Below are positions 17,228 to 26,742 of a stretch of DNA of 64,000 nt, piece after piece. The notes under the pieces were generated by a model. The model was given only the letters and a program-made list of their open reading frames with translations. It ran no database searches and had not been told where the DNA came from. The translations under genes and the position numbers were made by a program. Source of the DNA: Sphingobacterium endophyticum (lineage in GTDB: Bacteria; Bacteroidota; Bacteroidia; Sphingobacteriales; Sphingobacteriaceae); the NCBI RefSeq assembly GCF_009733535.1, contig NZ_SMMI01000004.1:460872-524871 (forward strand), written 5' to 3'. Position 1 is the first letter of the stretch, and every line of letters begins with the position of its first letter.

Positions 17228-19891
17228 TTAATATGTGTAATGACTCTGTCTCTTGGTTAATTTTAAATCTTGAAGAATCGAAGCCTTTGCTCGGATCGTT
17301 ATATTGTAACTTTTATATCTCCCAAAAGGTACCCATCCGACAGACATATCCCAACAGTGCAAATCTCGATAGATGCTCACCTGGGTCATTGACGCTTCAT
17401 TTTGTATAAAGTCATATCCGGTATTGAACTGTACCTTCCATTTTGGGGTCACATTAAAGTCACCATGCACATTGACCGTACTGGTCAATCTAGTACTCAT
17501 TCGTCCCAATTGACCATCCCAAGCACGGTTATAATTAAAACTAAATGAACCGGCTAAGTTCCAAGGAATATTAAAATCCACAAAGGCATTCGGATCCGTA
17601 CTGATCCTTGCCAATGCTTGAGCTTGTTCAGGAGTCAAGTTTGGCATTGCACTTCGGAGTGAGTCAATATTATCGCCTCGGTTTTGATTGGCTTTTGGAT
17701 TTAAGCTATAATCAAAGGATAGTCCGAAATTCGTTAAACGAGCTAATGTACCATCTTTAACAGCAAATCGATTAATTCTGGTTCCGGTGAACCTATCATA
17801 GGAGTAGGCGTCTAAACTACCATTGAAATTGACATTTACCTTTTTGTCAAAAAGAGCAGTCCTTCCGGAAAAGCTGATAGGCGATAATTTTAAAGAGTCT
17901 GCAGCGACGTTGTAGTTACCACTAAAAGTTAAACCCTGTATTATCGGCACTTTTTTGACACCTTTTCCTGTGGTATCCTTGTCGTTTCGAATCTTTGCTT
18001 CCAAGTTATTATCAACGGAGAAACCGATACCAAATGATTTTCCATCTGAAGGTGTACCATAGATAGCGTTTTCAAAAATGGAATATTTCTTATATACCCC
18101 TCTTTCATCTGTAAAATCACGGTAGAAGCCATATCGGGCGTCGGAAAAGTCAGGCCTGTAATTCAAATTGATGGATGGAGTAATGGTATGACGCATCGCC
18201 TCGATCTTACCAATCTTTTTATTCATCTGACCATAGATTTTTGTCGAAAGTCCAGTTGAAACAGTATAATCATAAGCACGTTTGAACCCCTGCAGGGTAT
18301 CTCTCACGCTTACAAAACCGAAAGGCTCATTCTGCAGCCTGTTTCTATAATATTGCAAATACCAACGTTCAGTATAATTAAATGAGGTATTGAATTGGAA
18401 GTACTTCAAAACATTCAAGCTTAAGCTGACTGGAATATTATGCTGCATCCCGTTGGTAAACTCGTTTAATGTTTCTTTTCTGAATAAAAGAGAGTCTTTG
18501 GTGACAAGCCTATTCTGGGCTTGTAAGCTATATCCTACCGTAATTCTTTGAAACCATTTTTGTTCCCCTATTCGGTCTTTTGAATCAAATGGGTTAAAAG
18601 TAGCAACGCTCAAGCTAACAGTGGGTAAGTCAAGGTTCAAGTCGCCATTGGTCAAATTTTGCTCATGGGACATGTTTGTTGTAAAGTTAACTTTTCCATC
18701 AGCGAATACCTTTCCGTATGCAATCGATGATCGCATACTGTTGTTGGTAGCCAGCATGGGATTATACCCATTTGCTGTTGCGGAATTTCTATAGTTATTT
18801 CGCGAACCAAAGTTAACCGATGCGGAGAACGAAGTTCCTGGATTAGCTTCCTGACGTTGCGAGTGGTTCCAAGTGAAGCGGAACTCCTTACTTCTACCAT
18901 AATCATCTGTTCCTTCAACCCCTTGGACATATGATCCATATTCTAGGGAGAAGTTACCATTGAATTTATAATTCTTTAAATATTGTGTCCTGACATTGGC
19001 TACCCAAGTTCCTTTTGAATAGAGAGTACCGCGGATTTCAGAATCCCAATAATCATTAAAGGTCAGGTACCAGCCCAAGTCACGCATTGCAAATCCTCTC
19101 GATGCATCTTCACTAAAGGAAGGGAATAAGAATCCCGAGCTTTTCTTATCCTGTTTAGGAAAAAATCCAAAAGGAATGGCTAAAAATTTAATGGGAATAT
19201 TTTCAACGACCAGATAAGAAGGTCCGGCAATGATTTGATTTTTTGTAATGACCCCTTTTGTAATTTGTATTCCAAAGTGGGTATGAGGGTAAGGTAAATT
19301 ACAGGTTGAGTAGAGTCCTTTGTATAGGGACATTTCATCATAGATATTTTTTCGCACCTCTTTGGCTTGAATATATCCACCGTCGACTTCGGTCATTACC
19401 CCAAAAGTTTTAGGGACTTGCGTTTTATAATTATAGAGCAATGAATCCACAGCAATTGGAGATTCACCGGGCATTATAACGACGGGACGGCCGACATACT
19501 TACCATTGTGGTCGATAACTCCTGTAGCAAAAAGGACATTTGTGTTTCTATCCAAACGGATATAGTCGGCAGCAAGTTCGAATCCTTGATATTTAACTTT
19601 CGCTCCTTTGTAAAGGTGGAGGATATTTTTACTAACCTCATTCCATGAAGAATCGTTGGCAGAAATAGTCACCACGGTTTCCAATCCACCCTGATCTTTC
19701 ATATGGACTGTATCCTGACCACTAACTTCTTTAAAATTGTTTTTGCTGGTATCGGTAGGAATAGTATCTCTTTGGAGGGTATCTATTGTAACATTTTGCT
19801 TGGTAGAATTATTCTCCACCTGAGCCTGCAGCACAGTAATCCCTATAAAAAAAAACAGAATGGAAAGTAAAAAACAACTTAAGGCCTTCAA
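17228..19891 (-). CDS. lptD: LptD-like LPS-assembly outer-membrane protein
   Basis: 887 residues. Signal peptide 1-24 (MKALSCFLLSILFFFIGITV then LQAQ). A periplasmic OstA/LptA-like beta-jellyroll about 90-190 (KVKYQGFELAADYIRLDRNT, VLFATGVIDHNGKYVGRPVV), then a large barrel (from about 210, IPIKFLAIPFGFFPKQDKKS, through GFLFPSFSEDASRGFAMRDLG). LptD receives LPS from LptA and inserts it into the outer leaflet. It ends in aromatic alternating strands, as barrels do. A TATTTTTG on the minus strand (19939-19946), about 50 bp before the ATG, is a possible -7 element. The disulfide cysteines of proteobacterial LptD are not conserved here. The divergent neighbour is a wall amidase. Confidence 0.85.
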   Translation of the reverse strand: MKALSCFLLSILFFFIGITVLQAQVENNSTKQNVTIDTLQRDTIPTDTSKNNFKEVSGQDTVHMKDQGGLETVVTISANDSSWNEVSKNILHLYKGAKVKYQGFELAADYIRLDRNTNVLFATGVIDHNGKYVGRPVVIMPGESPIAVDSLLYNYKTQVPKTFGVMTEVDGGYIQAKEVRKNIYDEMSLYKGLYSTCNLPYPHTHFGIQITKGVITKNQIIAGPSYLVVENIPIKFLAIPFGFFPKQDKKSSGFLFPSFSEDASRGFAMRDLGWYLTFNDYWDSEIRGTLYSKGTWVANVRTQYLKNYKFNGNFSLEYGSYVQGVEGTDDYGRSKEFRFTWNHSQRQEANPGTSFSASVNFGSRNNYRNSATANGYNPMLATNNSMRSSIAYGKVFADGKVNFTTNMSHEQNLTNGDLNLDLPTVSLSVATFNPFDSKDRIGEQKWFQRITVGYSLQAQNRLVTKDSLLFRKETLNEFTNGMQHNIPVSLSLNVLKYFQFNTSFNYTERWYLQYYRNRLQNEPFGFVSVRDTLQGFKRAYDYTVSTGLSTKIYGQMNKKIGKIEAMRHTITPSINLNYRPDFSDARYGFYRDFTDERGVYKKYSIFENAIYGTPSDGKSFGIGFSVDNNLEAKIRNDKDTTGKGVKKVPIIQGLTFSGNYNVAADSLKLSPISFSGRTALFDKKVNVNFNGSLDAYSYDRFTGTRINRFAVKDGTLARLTNFGLSFDYSLNPKANQNRGDNIDSLRSAMPNLTPEQAQALARISTDPNAFVDFNIPWNLAGSFSFNYNRAWDGQLGRMSTRLTSTVNVHGDFNVTPKWKVQFNTGYDFIQNEASMTQVSIYRDLHCWDMSVGWVPFGRYKSYNITIRAKASILQDLKLTKRQSHYTY

Positions 19892-20048
19892 AATGAAATA
19901 TGAATGTTATTTTTGTGCTAATTTTAAACTCTTGTTGGCAAAAATAGTCAAAAATCAATAACAAATATTAGGTTTTTGATAAAGTTAATCATATTTAACA
20001 GTTTACTTTAACAATGTTGCCAGAGAGACTTAAATAATAACGTTAACT

Positions 20049-20942
20049 ATGAATTTCAATAAATCCATAAAAATAACCTTATCGGTACTAGCAGTCTTGT
20101 TACCGATGATTTTCTTAAGTACAATTGTTAATTCACAGGAAAAAGAGAATCAAGAGAATAAACCAGAACAAACTACCCAGAACAATAAAACTTTTAAACT
20201 GGTCGTTATCGACCCGGGCCATGGAGGTAATCTACCAGGAGCAAGAGGACGGATATCATTGGAAAAGGATATTGCCCTTGATGTGGGTAAAAAATTGAAA
20301 GCAGCAATTGAAAAGGATATGCCTGGAGTAAAAGCAATGTTAACTCGAGAGACCGATATTGATGTACCATTTCACGAGCGAACTGCTTTGGCCAATAAAA
20401 ATCATGCTGATTTATTTATTTCCATACACTGTAATTCTGCGGATTCAGATCGAAAAGTTAAGGGTAAAAATGGAAGATATGTTACTCAAACCATTCGAAG
20501 GCCAGATGTTAGCGGAACAGAAACTTTTGTATGTGGATTTAACAGGTTGCAGAGAGGTGAATCAGAAGTTGCAGTAAGAGAGAATGCGGATATTTTATTT
20601 GAAGAAAATTACCAGGAGAATTATGGTGGATTTGATCCAAATGATCCATCGACATACATAATTTTCTCTATGCTAAAAAGAACTTACCGGGACAAAAGTA
20701 TTAGGTTAGCCACATTTATACAAAATGAATATGTGAAGAAAGGCCGTCCTAACAGGGGAGTTCAAGAACTTTCACTTCAGGTTTTGGCATATGCAGCTAT
20801 GCCAGCGGTATTAACTGAGATAGGCTTTATTTCCAATCCTGAGGAAGAGAAATTTATGGTATCAGAAGATGGGCAAAATGAGATTGTTGCTAATCTTGTG
20901 GATGCAATAAAGCATTACAAGACCAGTTCAGGATTGCAATAG
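20049..20942 (+). CDS. N-acetylmuramoyl-L-alanine amidase (Amidase_3), first of a tandem pair
   Basis: 297 residues. A membrane or signal helix about 9-29 is followed by an Asn/Glu/Gln linker and the Amidase_3 catalytic domain. Zinc ligands read as H58 (DPGHGG), E72 and H127 (SIHCN), with the catalytic Glu at E257 (VLTEIGF). It cleaves the amide between MurNAc and L-Ala of peptidoglycan in the periplasm, used in cell separation. Compared with E. coli AmiC it has an insert between the last His and the catalytic Glu (about 130-215, GRYVTQTIRRPDVSGTETFV), as in many Bacteroidota homologues. Its paralogue follows within 40 bp. Confidence 0.93.
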   Translation: MNFNKSIKITLSVLAVLLPMIFLSTIVNSQEKENQENKPEQTTQNNKTFKLVVIDPGHGGNLPGARGRISLEKDIALDVGKKLKAAIEKDMPGVKAMLTRETDIDVPFHERTALANKNHADLFISIHCNSADSDRKVKGKNGRYVTQTIRRPDVSGTETFVCGFNRLQRGESEVAVRENADILFEENYQENYGGFDPNDPSTYIIFSMLKRTYRDKSIRLATFIQNEYVKKGRPNRGVQELSLQVLAYAAMPAVLTEIGFISNPEEEKFMVSEDGQNEIVANLVDAIKHYKTSSGLQ

Positions 20943-20981
20943 GTATAATATTTGATAATAAACAGAAACGAAAAGGAGACA

Positions 20982-21857
20982 TTGGAGAATTTTATTAAAT
21001 CGAGAAAGGGAGTTTTAAGAAATGTTGGGATTACCCTAACTTGTATTTCAGTCTTGTTATTGGCGAGTTTTAGGCCAGTTGAATATCAAGATAATCAGGG
21101 AAGTCCTAGGAAATTAAAAACCATTGTATTAGATCCTGGCCATGGTGGGCATGACTCAGGGGCAGTTGGAAGACAGTCAAAAGAAAAAGATATTGCCCTG
21201 CAGGTAGCTTTGAAGTTAGGTAAGAAAATCGAGCGAGAATTTCCGGGAATTAAAGTTATTTATACTCGTACAACGGATGTATATCCAAAGTTGTATGAGC
21301 GTCCGGCATTGGCAAATAAACATCATGCTGATCTTTTTATATCGATTCACTGTAACTCTGGCGGAGCAAGTAGCAGAAGGGTAAAAAACAGCCGCGGGAA
21401 ATATGTGACGCAACGAGTTCTAAATACTTCAGCAAAAGGTACAGAAACATTGGTTTTAGGTTTTAGCCGTACAGGTGATCAAGATGTGGCCATACGTGAA
21501 AATGCTTCGATTTTGATGGAGGATAACTATAAAGAAAACTATGGAGGATTTGACCCAAAAGATCCTTCAACCTATATCGTATTTTCTTTGATGAAAAGAA
21601 AATTTAGGGAACAGAGCATCAGACTTGCCTCATATATGCAAGATCAATTTCAAAATTCCAGTAGAACTGACCGTGGAGTGAAAGAACAGTCATTGGCGGT
21701 TCTTGCTACAGCAGGGATGCCGGCAGTTTTGACGGAGATTGGATTTATCTCCAATCCCGATGAAGAAAGATTTATGATGTCATCTGCAGGACAGGAATCA
21801 ATTGTCACTGATTTGTTTAATGCTATAAATACTTATAGAAAAAGCATAGAAAAATAA
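20982..21857 (+). CDS. N-acetylmuramoyl-L-alanine amidase (Amidase_3), second of the tandem pair
   Basis: 291 residues from a TTG at 20982, chosen because AAAAGGAG lies three bases before it and it gives the N-terminus (M/L)ENFIKSRKGV followed by a membrane helix. An earlier TTG at 20952 adds ten residues and has no ribosome site. No ATG is available. The catalytic residues of Amidase_3 are intact: H54 (DPGHGG), E68 (KEKDIA), H123 (SIHCN) and a Glu in VLTEIGFISNPDEE. It has the same insert as the upstream copy, including the NYKENYGGFDPKDPSTYIVF stretch, so the pair arose by duplication. It is probably co-transcribed with the first amidase and the MCE gene. Confidence 0.92.
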   Translation: MENFIKSRKGVLRNVGITLTCISVLLLASFRPVEYQDNQGSPRKLKTIVLDPGHGGHDSGAVGRQSKEKDIALQVALKLGKKIEREFPGIKVIYTRTTDVYPKLYERPALANKHHADLFISIHCNSGGASSRRVKNSRGKYVTQRVLNTSAKGTETLVLGFSRTGDQDVAIRENASILMEDNYKENYGGFDPKDPSTYIVFSLMKRKFREQSIRLASYMQDQFQNSSRTDRGVKEQSLAVLATAGMPAVLTEIGFISNPDEERFMMSSAGQESIVTDLFNAINTYRKSIEK

Positions 21858-21914
21858 TCTTTTTCTTAAATTGGCAGAAGCAACAGAGTTAAAAGTATTT
21901 AAACAGAGGTAATT

Positions 21915-22862
21915 TTGAAAATATCAAACGAAACTAAAGTCGGGGCATTAACGAGTATTGCAATTGCAATTTTATTTATTGGTTACAGTTTCCTTAAAGG
22001 AAACAACGTATTTAGCAGTGAAAACACATTTTATACAGAATATGATAATGTTGATGGTCTAGCAGTATCAAAGCCAGTTTTAGTGAGTGGATTCCAAATT
22101 GGTCGTGTTTCAAAACTTACCCTACAACCCAACGGCAAAATCAGAACTGAATTTAAGATCAAAAATGAATATGAAATTCCATCGAATACCGTAGCTCGTA
22201 TTGTTAGTGCCGATTTATTAGGCAGTAAGGCTATCGTATTTGAATTGGGAAATAGTACTACAATGGCTAGGAATGGTGACCCCTTGCTGTCAGATGTTCA
22301 AGCAAACCTGATGGAAAAGGTTGAGCCCTTGCAGAAAAAAATCGAAAACTTGGTTGTAAAATTGGATTCAGTACTTTCAGGTGTAAACTCTGTATTGGAT
22401 GAAAACTTCCAACGAGACTTCAAAAGCAGTGTACATAGTATTTCTGTATCGTTGAAGAATCTTGAAAAAATCACTGGTGATGTGGATGGATTGATGGGAG
22501 CTGAGAAAAATCGCTTAAGCAATATTCTTTCTAACATGGAGTCCATAACGATGAACTTCAAGAATAACAATGAGAAAATTAACTCTATTCTTGCTAACCT
22601 AGATAATCTTTCCGACGATCTATCTAAAACTGAGATTAAAGCTACCGTGGACAACGCGAATCAAGCGATGAAGGATGTAATGGAAATTACCAATAAAATT
22701 AATACTGGTGATGGCTCATTAAGTCAGTTGATTCATGATGAGAAACTTTATAATAATCTAACCAACGCTTCGGAGAATTTGGATCAACTGGTTAAAGATT
22801 TAAAAGAAAATCCAGGTAAATATTTGAAGATTTCGATCTTTGGAAAGAAAGACACGAAATAG
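21915..22862 (+). CDS. MCE/MlaD-family lipid-transport protein
   Basis: 315 residues from a TTG at 21915; the first residues (M)KISNETKVGALTSIAI match the family, and no ATG fits. A single inner-membrane helix lies at about 10-28, an MCE domain at about 37-115 (DNVDGLAVSKPVLVSGFQIG, then SADLLGSKAIVFELG), and a long helical, coiled-coil-prone C-terminus (about 120-290). MlaD proteins form hexameric rings that pass phospholipids across the periplasm with an MlaE permease and MlaF ATPase, neither of which is in this window. Its position after the amidases and near LptD and TamB supports a role in envelope lipid traffic. A very strong terminator follows. Confidence 0.9.
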   Translation: MKISNETKVGALTSIAIAILFIGYSFLKGNNVFSSENTFYTEYDNVDGLAVSKPVLVSGFQIGRVSKLTLQPNGKIRTEFKIKNEYEIPSNTVARIVSADLLGSKAIVFELGNSTTMARNGDPLLSDVQANLMEKVEPLQKKIENLVVKLDSVLSGVNSVLDENFQRDFKSSVHSISVSLKNLEKITGDVDGLMGAEKNRLSNILSNMESITMNFKNNNEKINSILANLDNLSDDLSKTEIKATVDNANQAMKDVMEITNKINTGDGSLSQLIHDEKLYNNLTNASENLDQLVKDLKENPGKYLKISIFGKKDTK

Positions 22863-22901
22863 GGCTTTTAAATTATTTTATTAAAAATATAACTCAAAAT
22901 A

Positions 22902-22944
22902 AAAAGGGAAAGGGTTCAGTTGATTACTGAACCCTTTCCCTTTT
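22902..22944. terminator. Bidirectional terminator, 19-bp perfect stem
   Basis: AAAAGGGAAAGGGTTCAGT, loop TGATT, and its exact complement, with T-rich flanks on both strands. It separates the convergent MCE and S9 peptidase genes. Confidence 0.9.
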
Positions 22945-22959
22945 ATTATGTACTAAGTT

Positions 22960-25068
22960 TTAGTTTTTCAATGTTTCGTCTAGCCAACTAAAGAATTCTC
23001 TCTGCCAAACTTGTGCGCTTTGACCAGAAAGCACCCAGTGGTTTTCATCTGGCAGATAGACTAATCTACTTTTAACTCCACGTAATTGAGCAGCTTGAAA
23101 AGCTTCTAATCCTTGTCCGATAGGTACCCGAAAATCTTTTCCTCCTTGGAAGATTAATATAGGTGTATCCCATTTATCAACATGGTTGCTAGGATTGAAT
23201 TGCGTATAAGTTTTCTCATTAGCCTTGTCCCAATATGGACCTCCCAAATCATGATTAGCAAAGAAAAGCTCTTCGGTAGTTCCATACCATGATTTCATAT
23301 CAAAAAGTCCACAATGAGAAATAAAGGACTTAAATCTTCCTTCATGAACACCGGCCAATTGGAAAACAGAATATCCTCCATAACTAGCACCTACAGCGCC
23401 CAGACGATCTTTGTCTACATAAGGTTCCTTAGAAATGTCATCAATTGCAGATAAATAATCTTGTATCGCTTGGCCACCCCAATCTTTTGAAATCTGTTCA
23501 TTCCACTTAACTCCCCAGCCTGGCATTCCTCTTCTATTTGGCGCAATTACAATATAGCCTTGAGAAGCTAATAATTGAAAATTCCAACGGAATGAATAGG
23601 ATTGTGTTGTAGCAGATTGAGGTCCTCCTTGACAGAATAGTAAGGTTGGATATTTTTTATTAGGATCAAAGTTTGGTGGATAGATCACCCATGAGAACAA
23701 GTCTAGACCATCTGTAGCTTTTGTAACTCTTGCTTCCACTTTAGTTTCAGCAACGGTACTATATAATTGATCATTAACTGATGTGATAGGGTTCAGTTTT
23801 TTAGTTTTGAAGTTGAATAGAAATACCTCTGGAGCTTGGGTCATAGTGGTTGAAGTAACGACTAATCCCTCCTTGGTTTCACCAACGATGCCAGTGATAT
23901 CAAAATTTCCGGATGATAATTTCTTGATATTTGGCAATGCCATATTCTTGAGGTTTGCTGGCACAGATAGTTCAAATATTTGAATTGTTCCTTCTGTTGG
24001 TGCAACGAAATAAATCCTTTTGCTATCCTTACTCCAAGTATATGAATTGACGGTTCCATCCCAATGCGCCGTTAGGTTCAATTTTAATCCTGTATTCGGA
24101 TCTTGAATGTAGATGTCATTTTTGTCGGCTTCATATCCATCGGTTTTCATGCTCAACCAGGTTAGTAATTTTCCATCCGGACTATATCCCGGAGTATTGT
24201 CATAACCTTGCATACCTTCGGTTAGATTTGTGGTATTGCCTGACTGTAGATCATATTTATAGATATCCGTATTGGTACTCTGCGCGTAGTCAGTTCCGAA
24301 TTTCTTCTTACAGACATATAGAACCGACTTGCTGTCTGGGGTCCAAGCAAAATCTTCTGCAGCACCAAAAGGCATTGTAGGCGAATAAAAAGGCTCATCA
24401 CCTAAAATATCCTTAGCCTCTCCTATTTTTCCATTTTCATAAGAAGCAATAAATGGATGATTAAATTTTCCATCATTCCATGTATCCCAGTGACGGTAAT
24501 CTAAATTATCATAGATATAAACATTGGATTTTGGAAGATCCTTATACTTATCGGTACTGTAATAAGGCTTTAGAAGCACCTGCTTACTGAAAAGAATATG
24601 TTTACCATCAGGGGAAATTTTGACGTTTTCTAAGCCATCTTCATAATTAGTTAATTGAACGGCATTTCCATCTTTTAGACTTTTTTTCCAAATCTGCCCT
24701 TTAAATAGGTAAAGTACTTGATCTCCATCCACATTCAATACAGATTCTGAACCTGCATCAGTAGTGAATTGTATGGCTGAACCTCCCTTAACAGGGATAA
24801 CAAATAAATTCTTCTCGGATTTATTTTCTTCGAATTGATAGTTGGATACCCCATATATAAGTTGAGTACCATCAGTAAAAAGACCTTCAGCACTAACTCG
24901 TCCCAGCTCCCAAAGTTTCTTAGGGCTTAAAGGTTCAACATTTCTAGAGTTCCTAACACGGTTCTCTACTTTTGGACGTTCCACCTTTTGAGGAACTTCC
25001 TTTCCTTCTTGTGCAATAACCATATTATTGATCAATAAGAATGCGCCAATCCATGATATCTTGTGCAT
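22960..25068 (-). CDS. S9 family (prolyl oligopeptidase-like) serine peptidase, exported
   Basis: 702 residues. Signal peptide about 1-19 (MHKISWIGAFLLINNMVIAQ). A WD40-like/TolB-type beta-propeller occupies about 50-430 and the alpha/beta-hydrolase domain the C-terminal third. Catalytic triad: S562 (GASYGG), D645 (GGKDFRVP) and H677 (ENHWV). The family includes acylaminoacyl peptidase and dipeptidyl peptidase types, which remove short N-terminal units from peptides in the periplasm; the exact specificity cannot be read. A perfect 13-bp hairpin ends ten bases before its ATG. Confidence 0.93.
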   Translation of the reverse strand: MHKISWIGAFLLINNMVIAQEGKEVPQKVERPKVENRVRNSRNVEPLSPKKLWELGRVSAEGLFTDGTQLIYGVSNYQFEENKSEKNLFVIPVKGGSAIQFTTDAGSESVLNVDGDQVLYLFKGQIWKKSLKDGNAVQLTNYEDGLENVKISPDGKHILFSKQVLLKPYYSTDKYKDLPKSNVYIYDNLDYRHWDTWNDGKFNHPFIASYENGKIGEAKDILGDEPFYSPTMPFGAAEDFAWTPDSKSVLYVCKKKFGTDYAQSTNTDIYKYDLQSGNTTNLTEGMQGYDNTPGYSPDGKLLTWLSMKTDGYEADKNDIYIQDPNTGLKLNLTAHWDGTVNSYTWSKDSKRIYFVAPTEGTIQIFELSVPANLKNMALPNIKKLSSGNFDITGIVGETKEGLVVTSTTMTQAPEVFLFNFKTKKLNPITSVNDQLYSTVAETKVEARVTKATDGLDLFSWVIYPPNFDPNKKYPTLLFCQGGPQSATTQSYSFRWNFQLLASQGYIVIAPNRRGMPGWGVKWNEQISKDWGGQAIQDYLSAIDDISKEPYVDKDRLGAVGASYGGYSVFQLAGVHEGRFKSFISHCGLFDMKSWYGTTEELFFANHDLGGPYWDKANEKTYTQFNPSNHVDKWDTPILIFQGGKDFRVPIGQGLEAFQAAQLRGVKSRLVYLPDENHWVLSGQSAQVWQREFFSWLDETLKN

Positions 25069-25078
25069 ATAAAAACTA

Positions 25079-25114
25079 TTTTGCCTGCCAATTTACTAAA
25101 GTTGGCAGGCAAAA
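25079..25114 (-). promoter_or_regulatory. Strong hairpin just upstream of the S9 peptidase start
   Basis: TTTTGCCTGCCAA pairs exactly with TTGGCAGGCAAAA across a 10-base loop. On the minus strand its base ends ten bases before the peptidase ATG. It could terminate creD transcription, which stops 92 bp upstream, or act as a 5' leader structure. The U-run after it (TAGTTTTTAT) is displaced, so the role is open. Confidence 0.55.
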
Positions 25115-25206
25115 AGAAATTACATACTAATGTCCACGGCTGACTTTCCAAAATAATAGCCAGATACTGGTCAAGTACATTCTTATGGATGTTCTACTTA
25201 GCTTGA

Positions 25207-26700
25207 TCATTGCTTTTCAAATTGGTACCAATTTATTTTTGTCGATAAACGCATCAACACGGCAAGAATGATGAATAAACCAACGGTTCCTACAATTAAA
25301 GAGTAATCTCTCAGCTGTAATAATACAAAGATAAAGGTATAGAATAATGCTAAGATGGCACTAAAAACCAGTGCTGATTTCATGTCTTTTGTAATTGCTT
25401 TAATAAATGATGATATTAAAATTATGGTTGCAAATGCAGCAATTAAATAGGCTAAGTTAAATCCTATATGCTCTGAAATGGCTAGCAACAAAGCGTAAAA
25501 CAATACCATAGCAAATCCAATTAACACATATTGTATCAGATGGACACGTTGTTTTTTGATAATCTCCATAAACACAAGGGATATAAAGGTTAGGGCAATC
25601 ACCAGTGCGCCATATTTAGTTACACGGGTAGATTTTTGATAATTGTCTACTTGTGGCAAGAAATTAATCTGAACCATATCGTAATCGTCCGAAGTCAATT
25701 GGGTTTCTACAACATTAGCATAGTTTGCATCTACGGCTTGTGCACTTTGATAAGTACGTAAGTTTTCTTGGTCACCTGCTAGGTCAAGGCCTTGGAATTT
25801 ATAGATTCCAGAAGGCTCTCCTGTCCACTGTTGGGATTGCTTTCTGCTGAAATCAGGAATATTCCAAACCGCTTTAAATGTACTGTTCACTTCCCTTTCA
25901 TCAGGAAGGAAATTTCCATTGAAACTTGGATTTGCCCAATTTCCATTCGCTTCGATCTTAGTTTGCTTAGCTAAAGGCAGGAAGTTTAAAGATTTTGAAC
26001 CTTTAAGATCCAGATTGATTTCAAAAGATTTATTTAATGATTCGTTTCCTTCTAATGCTAAATCAACTGTTAGGTTTTGATTGAATAATTTGAGGTCATT
26101 TTCAAATTTACCCATTTCATAGGCCTTTCCGTCCCAAGTAAAGCTTGGATTTTTTGAAATTCCTTTTATATCTTGAATACCGAATACCAATTTCGATTCA
26201 CCCCATTTCAATTCAGAGGTATTGATTTTTAATTTTTCCAATTCAAAAGGCTTGAAACTTCCTTTGATATTGATTTTGGAATTATAAACAATGGTTTGGT
26301 AAATACCTCTTTTCAATGGCTGTGGTTCTACCGTGGCATGAATGGAAGCTTGATCTGCCATTAGAAAGGCATATTCTGTTACAACTGATCTGACTAAGTT
26401 AGTGGCTTTTCCATCAGCAGAATTTTCTATCCTTTCTTTAACGACATCATAAGGTACTGCAATAATAGGGCTGGTAATGACTTGATCCATTCCCCATTTT
26501 CTAGCGATCTCGGATGATACAGATACTTCCCTTTGATTTCTTTCAGAAATCAAATCTCCGATAAGACCTAATGGAATTAAGAGGATAAGCATCAAGAAAA
26601 AGATGATGAAAATTTTTAATACCAATGAGTCCGTTACTTTTTCAATTAAAGACTTTTGGGAACTGTTCCCTTGACTTTCGAGATTTGAATTATTTTCCAT
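25207..26700 (-). CDS. creD: CreD-like inner membrane protein
   Basis: 497 residues. An N-terminal membrane helix (about 28-50, LKIFIIFFLMLILLIPLGLI) is followed by a large periplasmic domain (about 60-350) and five or six C-terminal helices (from about 360). SVSSEIARKWGMDQVITSPI and IQYVLIGFAMVLFYALLLAI are typical of the family. CreD of gamma-proteobacteria is controlled by CreBC and affects envelope integrity and beta-lactam or colicin tolerance; its biochemical activity is unknown. Here there is no CreBC; instead a winged-helix gene sits upstream, with palindromes before creD and before that regulator's operon. Confidence 0.9.
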   Translation of the reverse strand: MENNSNLESQGNSSQKSLIEKVTDSLVLKIFIIFFLMLILLIPLGLIGDLISERNQREVSVSSEIARKWGMDQVITSPIIAVPYDVVKERIENSADGKATNLVRSVVTEYAFLMADQASIHATVEPQPLKRGIYQTIVYNSKINIKGSFKPFELEKLKINTSELKWGESKLVFGIQDIKGISKNPSFTWDGKAYEMGKFENDLKLFNQNLTVDLALEGNESLNKSFEINLDLKGSKSLNFLPLAKQTKIEANGNWANPSFNGNFLPDEREVNSTFKAVWNIPDFSRKQSQQWTGEPSGIYKFQGLDLAGDQENLRTYQSAQAVDANYANVVETQLTSDDYDMVQINFLPQVDNYQKSTRVTKYGALVIALTFISLVFMEIIKKQRVHLIQYVLIGFAMVLFYALLLAISEHIGFNLAYLIAAFATIILISSFIKAITKDMKSALVFSAILALFYTFIFVLLQLRDYSLIVGTVGLFIILAVLMRLSTKINWYQFEKQ

Positions 26701-26742
26701 GTTGTATTGGATTTACTTGTAGTGTTAGTTTCTTGTTGATAA

